DNA of 64,000 bases from CAYNSX01 sp964400165 (GTDB lineage Bacteria > Armatimonadota > Hebobacteria > CAYNSX01). Shown here piece by piece: positions 9,197 through 17,716 of the stretch. The translations under genes and the position numbers were made by a program. Location of the stretch: the NCBI GenBank assembly GCA_964400165.1, contig CAYNSX010000002.1:1-64000 (forward strand). Reading direction: 5' to 3'. Each line of letters opens with the position of its first letter. The first letter of the stretch is position 1. The notes below the pieces were generated by a model. The model had not been told where the DNA came from, searched no databases, and saw only the letters and a list, made by a program, of their open reading frames with translations.

Positions 9197-10362
9197 GCGG
9201 CGAGGAGGCGGTTGTACAGCCGCAGGAACTCGCCGGTGACGCGCTCCCAAGTATAGTGGGCGAGAACGCGGGCGCGGCCCGATTCTCCGACGCGGGCGCG
9301 CAGGGCGGGGTTGTCGCGCACGCGGATGAGGGCGGTGTAGAGCGCGCTGGGGTCGTCGCGCGGGATGACGAGGCCGCTCTCCTCGTTGGTCACCACTTCG
9401 GGCAGGCCGCCGCAGTCGGTGACGATGACCGGCCGCCGCGCCGCCATCGCCTCGACGGCGACGATGCCGAAGTTTTCGCCCGACCGGCTCGGCACGACGA
9501 CCGCATCGGCGGCGCGGAAAGTCGCCGCCAGTTGCGGGCGCGTCACTTCGAGGAAGCGCACGCGTTCGCCGAGCGACAAGTCGCGGGCGAGCGCGCGCAG
9601 GGCGTCGCCGTCGCCGCCGTCCGGCCCGGCGATGAGCAGTGCCGCATCAGGGATGTCGGCCAGCGCGTGCAGCAGCACATCGACCCCTTTCGCGCGCACC
9701 AGCCGACCGGCGAAGAGCACGCGGAACGCTCCCGCGGGCCACTGCGCTTGCGACGCAGCAATCTGCCCGGCAGTGGGCGCGTCGAACTCGGCGGGGTCGC
9801 AACCGTTCGGGATGACGACGACGCGCTCGGCGGGCAGCCCCACTTCGGTCACCCAGAACGGCTGCTCGCGCGCCGTCGTGACGGTGAGCGCGAAGCGCGG
9901 GTTGGCACGCATCGCGTCGCGGATGCGCGCCAGCAGCGCCCGCCCGCGGCGGAGTTCCGCATACGCGCGCAGTCCCTCGATGTCGTGGTGCACGGTGATG
10001 ACAACCGGCGCGCCGGTCGCGGCGCGACGCAGCGCGGTGTGCGCCTGCCAGGACGGCAGCGAGTGCGCGTGAATGAGCGTCCCGGGCCGGGCGCGGAGCG
10101 CCCGCTCGAGGCCGATCCATGTCAGGTGGTGCGGGTCGAGGACGCCGATCGGCCAGCGGACGGTGCGAAAGCGGCGGACGGGGATTGCATCGGCGAGCGC
10201 GGTGCGTTCGGTGTGTCGGGGCCCGCGGAAGGTCTGCAAGTCGGTCGCCCAGATTTCCGGCGCGTGGCCCGCGCCGCGCAGCGCGGTAGCGAGGGCGGAA
10301 ACGAGGCGCTCGACGCCGCCGATGGCCGGCGGACCCAGGTACTCGAGGAGCAGCGCCTCCAC
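9193..10362 (-). CDS. GT1/GT4-type glycosyltransferase, inverted within the cluster
   Basis: This 389-residue GT-B enzyme begins EALLLEYLGPPAIGGVERLV and has VLFAGRLVRAKGVDVLLHAL in the donor domain, then the E-x7-E region SRSGENFGIVAVEAMAARRP and V-T-D-C-G-G-L-P-E-V-V. It is the only gene on the - strand in the first 22 kb. The frame is open much further upstream, but the GTG at 10362 places the N-terminus exactly where GT4 enzymes begin. It is convergent with the upstream-coordinate GT (sharing CTAG as both stops) and divergent from the GT2 gene, so it needs its own promoter. A TACGAT-like -10 may lie around 10370-10380, but this is weak. Confidence 0.9.
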   Translation of the reverse strand: MEALLLEYLGPPAIGGVERLVSALATALRGAGHAPEIWATDLQTFRGPRHTERTALADAIPVRRFRTVRWPIGVLDPHHLTWIGLERALRARPGTLIHAHSLPSWQAHTALRRAATGAPVVITVHHDIEGLRAYAELRRGRALLARIRDAMRANPRFALTVTTAREQPFWVTEVGLPAERVVVIPNGCDPAEFDAPTAGQIAASQAQWPAGAFRVLFAGRLVRAKGVDVLLHALADIPDAALLIAGPDGGDGDALRALARDLSLGERVRFLEVTRPQLAATFRAADAVVVPSRSGENFGIVAVEAMAARRPVIVTDCGGLPEVVTNEESGLVIPRDDPSALYTALIRVRDNPALRARVGESGRARVLAHYTWERVTGEFLRLYNRLLAA

Positions 10363-10406
10363 ACGGCTATCGTAACAGCCGCCCCGCGGCCGGTGAAGGC
10401 CGCCGG

Positions 10407-10412
10407 TATAAT
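10407..10412 (+). promoter_or_regulatory. Candidate -10 box (TATAAT) of the GT2 gene
   Basis: A perfect TATAAT hexamer lies 28 bases before the ATG at 10441, in the 78-bp divergent spacer between two glycosyltransferase genes. No convincing -35 box is visible, so initiation would rely on the -10 element alone. Confidence 0.4.
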
Positions 10413-10440
10413 GCGGCGAGCCGGCGACACCGGAGCGCAG

Positions 10441-11373
10441 ATGCAGGTCACGCTCGTCACCACCTTCCGCAACGAAGCCGCAGACATCGCCGGCTTTCTC
10501 GATTCCATCGCCGCGCAGACCCGCGCCCCAGATGAAATCATCCTGGTGGACGGCGGTTCGACCGACGGCACCGTCGAGCGGGTGCGCGAGCTTCTCGCTG
10601 CCCACCCGTCGCTGCCCGCACGGCTCATCGAATTCCCCGGCTCGAATCGGTCGCAGGCGCGCAATCGCGGCATCCGCGAAGCGCGCGGCGATGTCATTGC
10701 GATGACCGACGCCGGCTGCCGCCTGCGCCCCGACTGGTTGGCGCTGCTGGTCGCCGCCTTCGTGAGCGATCCCGCCTGCGAGATGGCGGGCGGGTTCTAC
10801 CAGGCGGACGCGCGCAACTTCGGCGAGCGCCTGGCGGCGCTGGCGACGGTGCCCGTCGTGCACGAAATCGCCCCCGACACCTTCCTGCCGTCGAGTCGGT
10901 CGGTGGCGTTTCGGAAGGCGCTCTGGGAGCGCGTCGGCGGCTACCCCGAGCGCAACGCGTTCAGCGAGGACACGCAGTTCGATCTGGCGGCGCGCGCCGC
11001 GGGCGCAAAAATGGTGTTTGTGCCCGACGCCGTGGTGACCTGGCGCATCGACGGCGGGGCGGCGGGCATCTCCCGCCGTTTCTTCCGTTACGCGCGCGGT
11101 GATATGGCGGCGGGCATCTTCACTCCCGCGTACCGACGCGCCTGGCTCCAGGCCGGGTGGTGGGGCGCCCTCGCATTCCTCTGGTGGCGCGGCTGGTGTA
11201 TCTGGCCACTCGCGGCTGTCGGCGTCTTCGTGTACTGGTGGTTCTTGGGGCGCCGGGCGCGCCGACGCGGCGGGCGCGGCGTCGAGTTGCTGCTGGCGCC
11301 GCTCGTCAACCTCTGGGTGGACCTCGCGCATGTGTTCGGCACGACCGTCGGCTTCTTCGAGCGCCGCCGGTGA
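10441..11373 (+). CDS. GT2-family glycosyltransferase
   Basis: This is a 310-residue GT-A enzyme. It shows V-T-L-V-T-T-F-R-N-E-A at the start, the nucleotide-binding D-G-G-S-T-D-G-T (about 40-47), and D-A-G-C in place of the usual DxD near residue 87. The acceptor-side FSEDTQFDLAARAAGA corresponds to the E-D-x-D box. A hydrophobic stretch rich in Trp near residues 230-275 probably anchors it to the membrane. The frame stays open far upstream as an artefact of GC-rich sequence. The ATG at 10441 has GGAG five bases upstream. It overlaps the next gene by four bases (GTGA). Confidence 0.92.
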   Translation: MQVTLVTTFRNEAADIAGFLDSIAAQTRAPDEIILVDGGSTDGTVERVRELLAAHPSLPARLIEFPGSNRSQARNRGIREARGDVIAMTDAGCRLRPDWLALLVAAFVSDPACEMAGGFYQADARNFGERLAALATVPVVHEIAPDTFLPSSRSVAFRKALWERVGGYPERNAFSEDTQFDLAARAAGAKMVFVPDAVVTWRIDGGAAGISRRFFRYARGDMAAGIFTPAYRRAWLQAGWWGALAFLWWRGWCIWPLAAVGVFVYWWFLGRRARRRGGRGVELLLAPLVNLWVDLAHVFGTTVGFFERRR

Positions 11374-12473
11374 GAGTCGCGCAGGTCACCTTCGGCTTCG
11401 ATCGGCCGCTCGGCGGCGGCGACATCTACGCCGCGCATCTGGCGGACTACTTCCGCGACGCCGGCTGGGAGCACCGCGTTTTTCAGTTCTCGCCGTCGCA
11501 CGATCCCGAAGCCACCGGTGTCGGCAGCGCGTGGCCCGGCGTGCGCGGCGCCTTCTGGGGGATGGCGCGGCGCCTGGGCCGGATGCGCGAGGCGCTCGCC
11601 GCCTTCGACCTCATCGTCGCGCATTACCCCATCTATGCGCTGGCGGTGCGGCGGGCGCTGGGCGGACGGCGGCGCCCGCGGGTCGTCGGCTTCTCGCACG
11701 GCGTCACCTGGGACGACGCGCCGCACTCGTGGCGCGGCGGGATGAAGAAGCGCTACGCGCAACGCGCCTTTGCCGCCTCCGACGGCTTCGTGGCGAACGA
11801 CACTTGCTTCCTGCGCGAGATGGGCATCGCCCTCGCGCCGCGCACGCGCCGTTTCGAGCGTGTCAACGGCCGCGCCTGGTTCATTCCGAACGCGGTGGAT
11901 GCGGCGCCGTTCGCCGGCGCCGCGCCGCTGGCGGAGTTGGCGCGCTTTGCGCCGGTGCTGGTGCCGCGCAACCTGTATCCGAACCGCGGCATCCACCTCG
12001 CTGTCGAGGCGTTCGCGCACTTCGTGCGCGAGAACGCGGAGTGTTTCCTCGTAATTGTGGGGCGCGACGGCCAGCGGCGCTACGCGCAGCGCGTGAAGAA
12101 CCGCGTGCGCGCGCTCGGCTTGGGCAGTCGCGTCATCTTCTGGGGCTGGGCGCCGCCCGCCGATATGCCCTCCATCTACGCCGCGGCGCGGATGACGCTC
12201 ATCCCGTCGGTGGCGGGCGAGGGGACTTCGCTCGCCGCGCTGGAGAGCATGGCGGCGGGCATCGCCACTATCGCCACCAACATCGGCGGCTTGCCCGACT
12301 TGCCCGCGCACCTGTGCGAGCCGACCGTGCCCGGCCTCAGTGCCGCGATGCGCGAGGTCTACGCCGACCGGCTGCCCATCGGCGCCCGCCAGCAGCGCCT
12401 CGTCATCGAGCACTACTCGCTTGAGCGCTGGCGCGCCGCCTGGGCGGAGGTGGTCGAGCAGGTGATGGCGTGA
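11370..12473 (+). CDS. GT1/GT4-type glycosyltransferase
   Basis: This 367-residue GT-B enzyme begins RVAQVTFGFDRPLGGGDIYA. It carries V-P-R-N-L-Y-P-N-R-G-I-H-L-A in the donor domain and the E-x7-E region GEGTSLAALESMAAGIATIA followed by TNIGGLPDL. It has no membrane helix. The GTG start overlaps the GT2 stop (GTGA), so the two are co-translated. It is the last gene of the glycan block; the next gene begins 62 bases on with its own ribosome-binding site. Sugar specificity cannot be assigned. Confidence 0.92.
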   Translation: MRVAQVTFGFDRPLGGGDIYAAHLADYFRDAGWEHRVFQFSPSHDPEATGVGSAWPGVRGAFWGMARRLGRMREALAAFDLIVAHYPIYALAVRRALGGRRRPRVVGFSHGVTWDDAPHSWRGGMKKRYAQRAFAASDGFVANDTCFLREMGIALAPRTRRFERVNGRAWFIPNAVDAAPFAGAAPLAELARFAPVLVPRNLYPNRGIHLAVEAFAHFVRENAECFLVIVGRDGQRRYAQRVKNRVRALGLGSRVIFWGWAPPADMPSIYAAARMTLIPSVAGEGTSLAALESMAAGIATIATNIGGLPDLPAHLCEPTVPGLSAAMREVYADRLPIGARQQRLVIEHYSLERWRAAWAEVVEQVMA

Positions 12474-12535
12474 CCGGGGAGTAAACTGAAGCACGAATGC
12501 CTCGGCGTCGCGGCGTTCCGTTGGGAGGGAGTGCG

Positions 12536-14230
12536 ATGCGACGAATGAGCCGGTTTGCGGGTGTTGTGGTCTCCTTGTTGGTTCTGGGCAGCGTCGGGCG
12601 GGCGGAGGACCGGAATGTGCTGGTGCTCGATGGCAAGGTCTTTGGCGTCCGCACGCAACCGCTGACGACGGGGCTGAACATCTCGTCCTTCGTCTTCAGC
12701 CCCGATGGGCGGCAGATCGCTTTCATTAACTTGCGCATGCCGACACGCGAGCAACTTGGCGACCTGGACCGGCCGGGTCAGCCGTTCAATCCCGAATCAA
12801 TGCGGGCGTTGTTCCAGATTCGCCTTGGGGTCATCTCGATGGCGTCCGCCCGGGTGCAGTTCCTCGTCACGCTCCCCGACCCGGTACCGGGTGCACAACT
12901 GGTCGTGCTGGATCCCCAAGCGATCGCGTGGTCATACGATAGCCGCTTTGTGGTCGTGCAGGCCCAAAGCGTTCCGTTTCGGCCAGCGGACGAGCGTCCG
13001 CTGGATTCACTTCTGGTGGTGGAAACAGCGACTGGCAAGTCGTCGATGTCCCTCACCTACAACTCCCTCTCCGGAGCGGCGTGGCATCCGCGCGAGCGGC
13101 TGTTGGCCTTCTCGGCGACCGCCGATGCAGTCACAGCGTCAGACGAAATCTTCCTCTGGGATCCAATGGGGAGCGGACCGTCGCGCTTGGCGCGCGGATC
13201 CATGCCCCGATGGACGGACGACGGATGGGTGACCTTGTCGAGAATGCCTGTCCTCCCCGCCGGGCGCGTCGACGCGGATGGCCCCGAGGCCGTCGAAATC
13301 AATCCGATGACGGGCGAGGAACGCCCCGGCAAGCAGTCCTTCGATGTCAGTCCACTGGTGCTCGCACGGTGGAGCGACTACGCAGTCACCCGCCGGGCCG
13401 AGGGCAAGGGCTATCGAATCCGCCAAGAAGCATCCGGGCCGAACCGAGGCGCCATTACCGTGGAGCCGGTCAGCGAAGGCGACGCGCGACCGGCGTCGGT
13501 GATCTTCCGCCAGGAAAGTGGCGCACGATTGGACCCGTTCGCGCTGTCGCCCGATGGCGTGCTGGTGGCCCCGCTGGCACGGCGCGATCAACGACAGCCC
13601 CTGAATGGCGCCTTCAAACTTGATGTGCGTGACTTGTGGGTGATGGCCCCATTGGGCCCGCCAATGAACAACATGGCTTGGCTGGCGACCTTCAAGCCGG
13701 CGGAGGAGATGCAGATCGATCCCTGGCCGATGCGGTGGGCGGCCGACAGTCGGCACCTCGCGTTCCTGGCGGACGGCAACCTGTCCATTGCGAGCATCGA
13801 GGACTGGTCAAACCGGCCGATCCAAGTCATCAATGGTGAAGTGATCGACTTCGAAGCCGATCGCCGGACGGTGATGAGCAATCTGCGACAGATTGCCCTC
13901 GCGGCGCTGATGTTTGCCGAAGACCACGACGACCGCTTGCCCGATGCCTCGCGCTTCCGTGACGACATCCGCCCGTTCTTGCGCAATGACTCTGTGTATG
14001 GCCGCCCTCGTGAAGCGGGAAGCGACTTGCTCGAATGGCTGGCGCTCTCCGGCTTTGCTCTGCATGACATCCCGCGGCCCGCGCAGACGCCGCTGGGCCT
14101 CATTGCCTGGCCGCCGGGCGAAGTCCAAGTCGCATTCGTGGACGGCCATGTGAAGACCTTCACGGCGGATGCCTGGGCGCAGTTCGTCCAGCAGGCGCGG
14201 GCCGAGGGCTGGTGGCCGACGGGGTGGTGA
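12536..14230 (+). CDS. Exported beta-propeller protein with pseudopilin-like C-terminal tail (paralogue 1)
   Basis: This is a 564-residue protein with a signal peptide (MRRMSRFAGVVVSLLVLGSV, cleavage likely after GRA). Residues about 35-430 form TolB/WD40-like repeats (for example FSPDGRQIAFINLRM and WAADSRHLAFLADGN). The tail has VMSNLRQIALAALMFAEDHD and later VAFVDGHVKTFTADAW. That N-L-R-Q-I-A...D-D-R-L-P plus F-V-D-G-H pattern is the C-terminal half of the DUF1559-type pseudopilins, but here it lacks the prepilin peptide and hangs on a propeller. The ATG at 12536 has GGAGGG nearby. Function unknown; probably extracytoplasmic protein binding. Confidence 0.75.
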   Translation: MRRMSRFAGVVVSLLVLGSVGRAEDRNVLVLDGKVFGVRTQPLTTGLNISSFVFSPDGRQIAFINLRMPTREQLGDLDRPGQPFNPESMRALFQIRLGVISMASARVQFLVTLPDPVPGAQLVVLDPQAIAWSYDSRFVVVQAQSVPFRPADERPLDSLLVVETATGKSSMSLTYNSLSGAAWHPRERLLAFSATADAVTASDEIFLWDPMGSGPSRLARGSMPRWTDDGWVTLSRMPVLPAGRVDADGPEAVEINPMTGEERPGKQSFDVSPLVLARWSDYAVTRRAEGKGYRIRQEASGPNRGAITVEPVSEGDARPASVIFRQESGARLDPFALSPDGVLVAPLARRDQRQPLNGAFKLDVRDLWVMAPLGPPMNNMAWLATFKPAEEMQIDPWPMRWAADSRHLAFLADGNLSIASIEDWSNRPIQVINGEVIDFEADRRTVMSNLRQIALAALMFAEDHDDRLPDASRFRDDIRPFLRNDSVYGRPREAGSDLLEWLALSGFALHDIPRPAQTPLGLIAWPPGEVQVAFVDGHVKTFTADAWAQFVQQARAEGWWPTGW

Positions 14231-14270
14231 AAGGCCGTGGAACGGGAAAGGTGCGAGGTGCCACGGGGAA
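14228..14270 (+). repeat. Downstream flank shared by the two propeller genes, copy 1
   Basis: Just after the stop, the sequence with the pattern GGCCGTG, ACGGG, AAGGTG, GAGGTG, CACGG runs in the same order as at 16214-16256 after the second paralogue. The shared flank suggests the gene was duplicated in tandem together with its 3' side. Confidence 0.5.
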
Positions 14271-14373
14271 AGTTAGGAGACAGAGAGTCGAGGAGGCGCA
14301 GTAGCAAGGAGTCCCGGCAGTCCCGAAGGGACTGGACTTGAGTTCAGCCCGGAACTTCAGTTTCGGGCACTGG

Positions 14374-14438
14374 CCTCACCCCCTGGCCCCTCGACTTCGC
14401 TCGGGGTGAACCCCCTCTCCAACCAGTGGAGAGGGGGG
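14374..14438 (+). repeat. Composite palindromic repeat module (CCTCACCC/CCCTCTCC family), intergenic copy
   Basis: CCTCACC at 14374 is followed by CCCCTCGACTTCGCTCGGGG (14387-14406), then by a hairpin with 10-base arms CCCCCTCTCC and GGAGAGGGGG (14411-14420, 14428-14437). The same order of parts occurs at 61207-61259 and, inverted, inside birA. It fills much of the 243-bp spacer before paralogue 2, which also holds small palindromes around 14310-14370. No gene is seen in this spacer. Confidence 0.8.
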
Positions 14439-14473
14439 AAACAATGCGCGGAGAAATGTCAGGAAGGCACTCA

Positions 14474-16216
14474 ATGATGCGCCGGACACGGGTCATCGGC
14501 GTTCGGATTCTCGCAGCGCTCGGCGGCGGCGCCGCGCTGCTTCTGCACGCGCCCCCCGCCCACGCTCCCGGGTACTTAGCCATCGGCGACCAGGTCCTGA
14601 CCGGGTCACTTCCGCGCCAACTGACCTTCACCGATGCCATCGGCGGGTTCGCGTACAGCCCCGACGGCAAGTGGATTGCGTACATAGCAGGGAAACGGGG
14701 CGCATGGCGGGGCGGTGCCTCGGCCCCGCCGCCAGAACCGGGGGCGACGAAACTCTGCCTCATTTCGCCGAAAGGCGGATATCCGATCGTCCTCGCAGCA
14801 TTGCCCGCCGAGAAGCAAGATCCGCCGCTGCTATTTTCTTCCGCGGGAATCGGGAGCGGGCCGTCTATTGCATGGTCCGCAAATTCCGAGTGGGTTGCCG
14901 CCAGTGCGATGAGTCGAATTTCATCTTCGGACGGGAGGGTCACTCGGCGGCTGTTGGTGGTGAATGTCAAGACTGGAGAGACCCGATTCGTGTTGTCCGG
15001 GGCGAGCATCGGCTGGTGGGAATGGCATCCGACGCGCAGTGCGATCTTTCTCGTTGACTCGACGGAAATTCCTAAGCCACCGGGCAGCCCCGAAACGAAC
15101 CTCAACTATGCGTACCATTTGGCGCTGATTGACTTGGCGACTGGGGAGCGGAAGCCTATTGTGGAACTCGGTGGAACCGGTCGGGTAATGGCGCCCCGGT
15201 GGACGAACGGGCGAACGACTCTGATCTTCAACACCTATTATCACCCCTCGCGTCCTTTCACGGACGACGAAATGCGGGTGCGCCGCATTACCGTCCACAC
15301 GGAGTCAGACACGGCCGTCCAGGAAGATCTGGGGTCGCCGAATGATTACCGCCCGGAAACGCCGCCGCGCGAGTCCCCTGACGGGCTCTGGGAAGTGCGC
15401 TTCACGGAAGCCGGTACGGAGCCGATGCAACTGTTGATCAAGGAACAGGGGAGCGAGAAGACTCGCGTCGTCTCCCGCGGCGAAGGGGACTGGAATGTGC
15501 ATATGAACTGGATCGCCTGGTCGCCGGACAGCACGATGTTCCTATTCGGCAAGCAGACGCGATTACGCGACGTGGCAACGAACACCACGCATGACTTCCT
15601 TCTTGCGTTCTGGGTGTATCAGCCCGCATACGGGCCGAATGGTCATGCCGCACCGGTCGCCTTCGAAGACGCCGGGACTGGCACGATGCCAGACAGTTAT
15701 GTAACGGCACCTGCCTGGGCGCCGAACTCACGGGCCTTCGCTTACCTCTGGGGCGGCGCACTGTGGACGGTGGAGTTGATGTCTGTGCAAGCGCCAGTGG
15801 AGGTGCTGAAGGCGGCCGGGATCACTCTCAACCGTGAGCAGGTCGAGCGGCTGGTCTTGAGCAATCTCAATCTCGTCATGCAGGTTGCGACCCAGTATTA
15901 CCAAGAGGTCCATCTGTGGCCCACCGAGACGCAGATCTATCAGCAGTTCTATGCGAAGGACTGGCAACTTTCCTGGAATGTCTTCGGCGACCCGCAGGAC
16001 CCGCGCAGTCGCTTGTTCGTTTGGCTGTTCCCGCCGCAGGCGCCGTTCCCGAATTACGGACCGGATGCCCCGCATATTCCAATGTGCTACATCGCGTTCC
16101 CTCCGGGCCGCGTCTGCGTGGTGTTCTTCAACTCGACGGAGGCCATGGACCAGAAAGACTGGGACGCCCTGGTGAAGCAACTGAAGGCCAACAAGCAATG
16201 GCCGCCGGACTGGTAA
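14474..16216 (+). CDS. Exported beta-propeller protein with degenerate pseudopilin-like tail (paralogue 2)
   Basis: This is a 580-residue paralogue of the preceding gene. It has a signal peptide (MMRRTRVIGVRILAALGGG, cleavage likely at HAPPAHA) and propeller repeats such as FAYSPDGKWIAYIAG and WSPDSTMFLFG. The tail RLVLSNLNLVMQVATQYYQE aligns with the pseudopilin-like S-N-L-R-Q-I of paralogue 1, and C-Y-I-A-F-P-P-G-R-V-C-V-V-F takes the place of the V-A-F-V-D-G-H segment. The frame has earlier ATGs, but the ATG at 14474 has AGGAAGG six bases upstream and starts the signal peptide. Exported; function unknown. Confidence 0.75.
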   Translation: MMRRTRVIGVRILAALGGGAALLLHAPPAHAPGYLAIGDQVLTGSLPRQLTFTDAIGGFAYSPDGKWIAYIAGKRGAWRGGASAPPPEPGATKLCLISPKGGYPIVLAALPAEKQDPPLLFSSAGIGSGPSIAWSANSEWVAASAMSRISSSDGRVTRRLLVVNVKTGETRFVLSGASIGWWEWHPTRSAIFLVDSTEIPKPPGSPETNLNYAYHLALIDLATGERKPIVELGGTGRVMAPRWTNGRTTLIFNTYYHPSRPFTDDEMRVRRITVHTESDTAVQEDLGSPNDYRPETPPRESPDGLWEVRFTEAGTEPMQLLIKEQGSEKTRVVSRGEGDWNVHMNWIAWSPDSTMFLFGKQTRLRDVATNTTHDFLLAFWVYQPAYGPNGHAAPVAFEDAGTGTMPDSYVTAPAWAPNSRAFAYLWGGALWTVELMSVQAPVEVLKAAGITLNREQVERLVLSNLNLVMQVATQYYQEVHLWPTETQIYQQFYAKDWQLSWNVFGDPQDPRSRLFVWLFPPQAPFPNYGPDAPHIPMCYIAFPPGRVCVVFFNSTEAMDQKDWDALVKQLKANKQWPPDW

Positions 16217-16320
16217 GGGCCGTGTCACGGGGAAGGTGTGAGGTGTCACGGACAGCCAGGAAGGCGGGTGGTGACTGCCTCCCTGCCTTCCTGCCTCCCT
16301 GCCTGTTTCCTGGTATCCGG
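16214..16320 (+). repeat. Second shared flank plus GCCTCCCTGCC-type repeat
   Basis: 16214-16256 repeats the flank found after paralogue 1. From about 16268 to 16318 there is a pyrimidine-rich run of GCCTCCCTGCCT units ending in CCTGGT. A very similar run (37755-37797, also ending CCTGGT) forms one end of the insert in birA. No coding frame is supported in the 166 bases between 16217 and 16382. Confidence 0.6.
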
Positions 16321-16382
16321 GGCCCAGTGAACCGAAAGGACTACTCACAATAGGTAGGGAAGCGCCTGGTTGCTGGGGAAGA

Positions 16383-16763
16383 ATGGGTGTATCCATGAGA
16401 GGCGATTGCCTGCGTGTCCTCGACCTGCGGCTGCACGGACACCATGGCGTCACCGACGCCGAGCAGGCCGATGGCGGCCCGTATGCGGTGGATGTCGAGG
16501 TTCGGCTGGACCTCGCACCGGCGGGCCGGAGCGATGCCCTCACGGACACGCTGGATTATGGGGAGATTTGCCAGGTGGTGGAGCAGGTGAACCGAGCGCG
16601 GTTCCGGCTCATCGAGGCGTTCGCGGAGCGGGTGGCGCAGGCCGTGCTGGCGCTGCCGGGCGCGCAGGAAGTGACCGTGCGCGTCCGCAAACTGCAGCCG
16701 CCGCTGCCGCAGGCGGTGGCGTGCGCGGAAGTGGAGATCGTTCGGGGGAGAGTCAGCAGGTGA
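16383..16763 (+). CDS. folB: Dihydroneopterin aldolase
   Basis: Converts 7,8-dihydroneopterin to 6-hydroxymethyl-7,8-dihydropterin and glycolaldehyde in folate synthesis. The protein is about 126 residues, the normal size. It shows L-H-G-H-H-G-V near the start, the substrate segment T-L-D-Y-G-E-I (catalytic Tyr region) and L-I-E-A-F-A-E-R followed by V-R-V-R-K-L-Q-P-P. The last of these contains the conserved Lys (K in RVRKLQPP). ATG 16383 or ATG 16395 could be the start; a GGGGAAG tract sits just upstream of both. The stop overlaps the next gene (GTGA). Confidence 0.92.
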   Translation: MGVSMRGDCLRVLDLRLHGHHGVTDAEQADGGPYAVDVEVRLDLAPAGRSDALTDTLDYGEICQVVEQVNRARFRLIEAFAERVAQAVLALPGAQEVTVRVRKLQPPLPQAVACAEVEIVRGRVSR

Positions 16764-17353
16764 ACACCGCCGACCTGACGCTGCGCGAGTTCACCGATGC
16801 CGTCGCCTCGGACGCGCCGACGCCGGGCGGCGGAAGTGCCGGGGCCGTGGCCGGCGCGCTGGCGAGCGCGCTGGTAGCGAAGGTGGCGGCGGTCTGCACG
16901 CGCCGCGCCGAGCACGCCGACCCGCTGCTCGGCGACATCAACGCGCAGGCGAACGAACACCGGAGCGCGCTGTTCACGCTCGCCGACCGCGATGCAGATT
17001 CGTATGAGGTGGTCGTCGCCGCCTACCGCCTGCCCAAAGCCACTGACGACCAGAAACGATCCCGGCGCGACGCGGTGCAGCGAGCGCTGCGCGCCGCGAC
17101 CGAAGTGCCGCTGGAGAGCGCCGAGCGCTGCGCCGAGGTCATTCAGTTGGCCGAGGCGCTGACGCCGCTGGCGCACGGGCCGGTGGTGAGCGATTTGGAA
17201 GTGGCGCGGGCGCTGGCGCGCTCGTCGCTGGCGTCGGTGTCGGCGATTGCGCAGGCGAATCTGGCCGAATTGCGTGACCCCGCCTATGTCAGCGAGACGG
17301 CGGCGCGGCTCGACCGCCTGACCGCGCTCGCCCAGACCGGGGCGGCGCGATGA
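16760..17353 (+). CDS. Cyclodeaminase/cyclohydrolase family protein (FTCD C-domain-like)
   Basis: This is a 197-residue, all-helical protein of the family that includes formimidoyl-THF cyclodeaminase and the stand-alone methenyl-THF cyclohydrolase FchA. The hallmark is near the start: DAPTPGGGSAGAVAGALASA. Conserved downstream elements are R-D-A-D-S-Y-E-V-V and P-L-E-S-A-E-R-C-A-E-V. It would act on one-carbon tetrahydrofolate derivatives, which fits its position directly after folB. The frame extends upstream, but the GTG at 16760 overlaps the folB stop. Cyclohydrolase versus cyclodeaminase activity cannot be separated by sequence alone. Confidence 0.85.
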   Translation: MNTADLTLREFTDAVASDAPTPGGGSAGAVAGALASALVAKVAAVCTRRAEHADPLLGDINAQANEHRSALFTLADRDADSYEVVVAAYRLPKATDDQKRSRRDAVQRALRAATEVPLESAERCAEVIQLAEALTPLAHGPVVSDLEVARALARSSLASVSAIAQANLAELRDPAYVSETAARLDRLTALAQTGAAR

Positions 17354-17694
17354 CGCGCACCTGGGTCTTCCAGCCGTCGCCGTTCTGGATCGCGCTCGAA
17401 GGCGCGGCATTCCGCATACTCGCAATTGGCTGGGTCTTGCTCAACGCCATGGACGCGGTCGTAACCCGCCTGGCGCTGACGCACGGCGTCGCGCACGAAC
17501 TGAACCCGATTTATCAGCCGCTGTCGCTGCTGCAGGCGGATGCGCTGAAACTCGTGGCCACCGGCGTCGTCCTCTATCTGCTCTCCGCCCTGCGGACGCG
17601 CAATGTGGCGCTGGGCACGGGGATGCTCTTGACGCTCGTCATCTGGATCGGCTGGATCAACCTGGCCAACCTGACGGTCGTGGGCCTGCGCTAG
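17350..17694 (+). CDS. Small DUF5658-like membrane protein
   Basis: This is a 114-residue protein with three hydrophobic helices (about 24-42, 66-82, 88-112). The first helix is followed by M-D-A-V-V-T-R-L-A-L, and the loop reads A-H-E-L-N-P-I-Y-Q-P, the pattern of the DUF5658 family of unknown function. ATG 17350 overlaps the preceding TGA by four bases (ATGA), so it is co-translated with the cyclodeaminase-like gene. No functional residue can be named. Confidence 0.7.
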   Translation: MTRTWVFQPSPFWIALEGAAFRILAIGWVLLNAMDAVVTRLALTHGVAHELNPIYQPLSLLQADALKLVATGVVLYLLSALRTRNVALGTGMLLTLVIWIGWINLANLTVVGLR

Positions 17695-17704
17695 CCGCGG
17701 GCGG

Positions 17705-17710
17705 TACAAT
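17705..17710 (+). promoter_or_regulatory. Candidate -10 box of gatB, placed for a leaderless transcript
   Basis: TACAAT (17705-17710) ends six bases before the GTG at 17717. RNA starting about seven bases after the box would begin at the start codon itself. No Shine-Dalgarno sequence is seen in front of gatB, which is consistent. No clear -35 box is visible. Confidence 0.35.
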
Positions 17711-17716
17711 GGCCGC

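Noticed and set aside
9256..10440. A long + strand open frame ahead of the GT2 gene and similar long frames opposite many genes
   Set aside because: These are shadows of high-GC coding sequence in other frames: low-complexity Arg/Ala/Gly-rich translations, no motif, and they lie opposite genes with clear families.
11088..12494. 468-codon frame on the - strand opposite two glycosyltransferase genes
   Set aside because: Basic, repetitive composition with no conserved motif; the + strand has two well-supported enzymes with coupled starts.
16258..16320. A simple-sequence microsatellite
   Set aside because: The GCCTCCCTGCC units vary and end with the same CCTGGT as the copy in birA, so it is a dispersed module rather than slippage alone.
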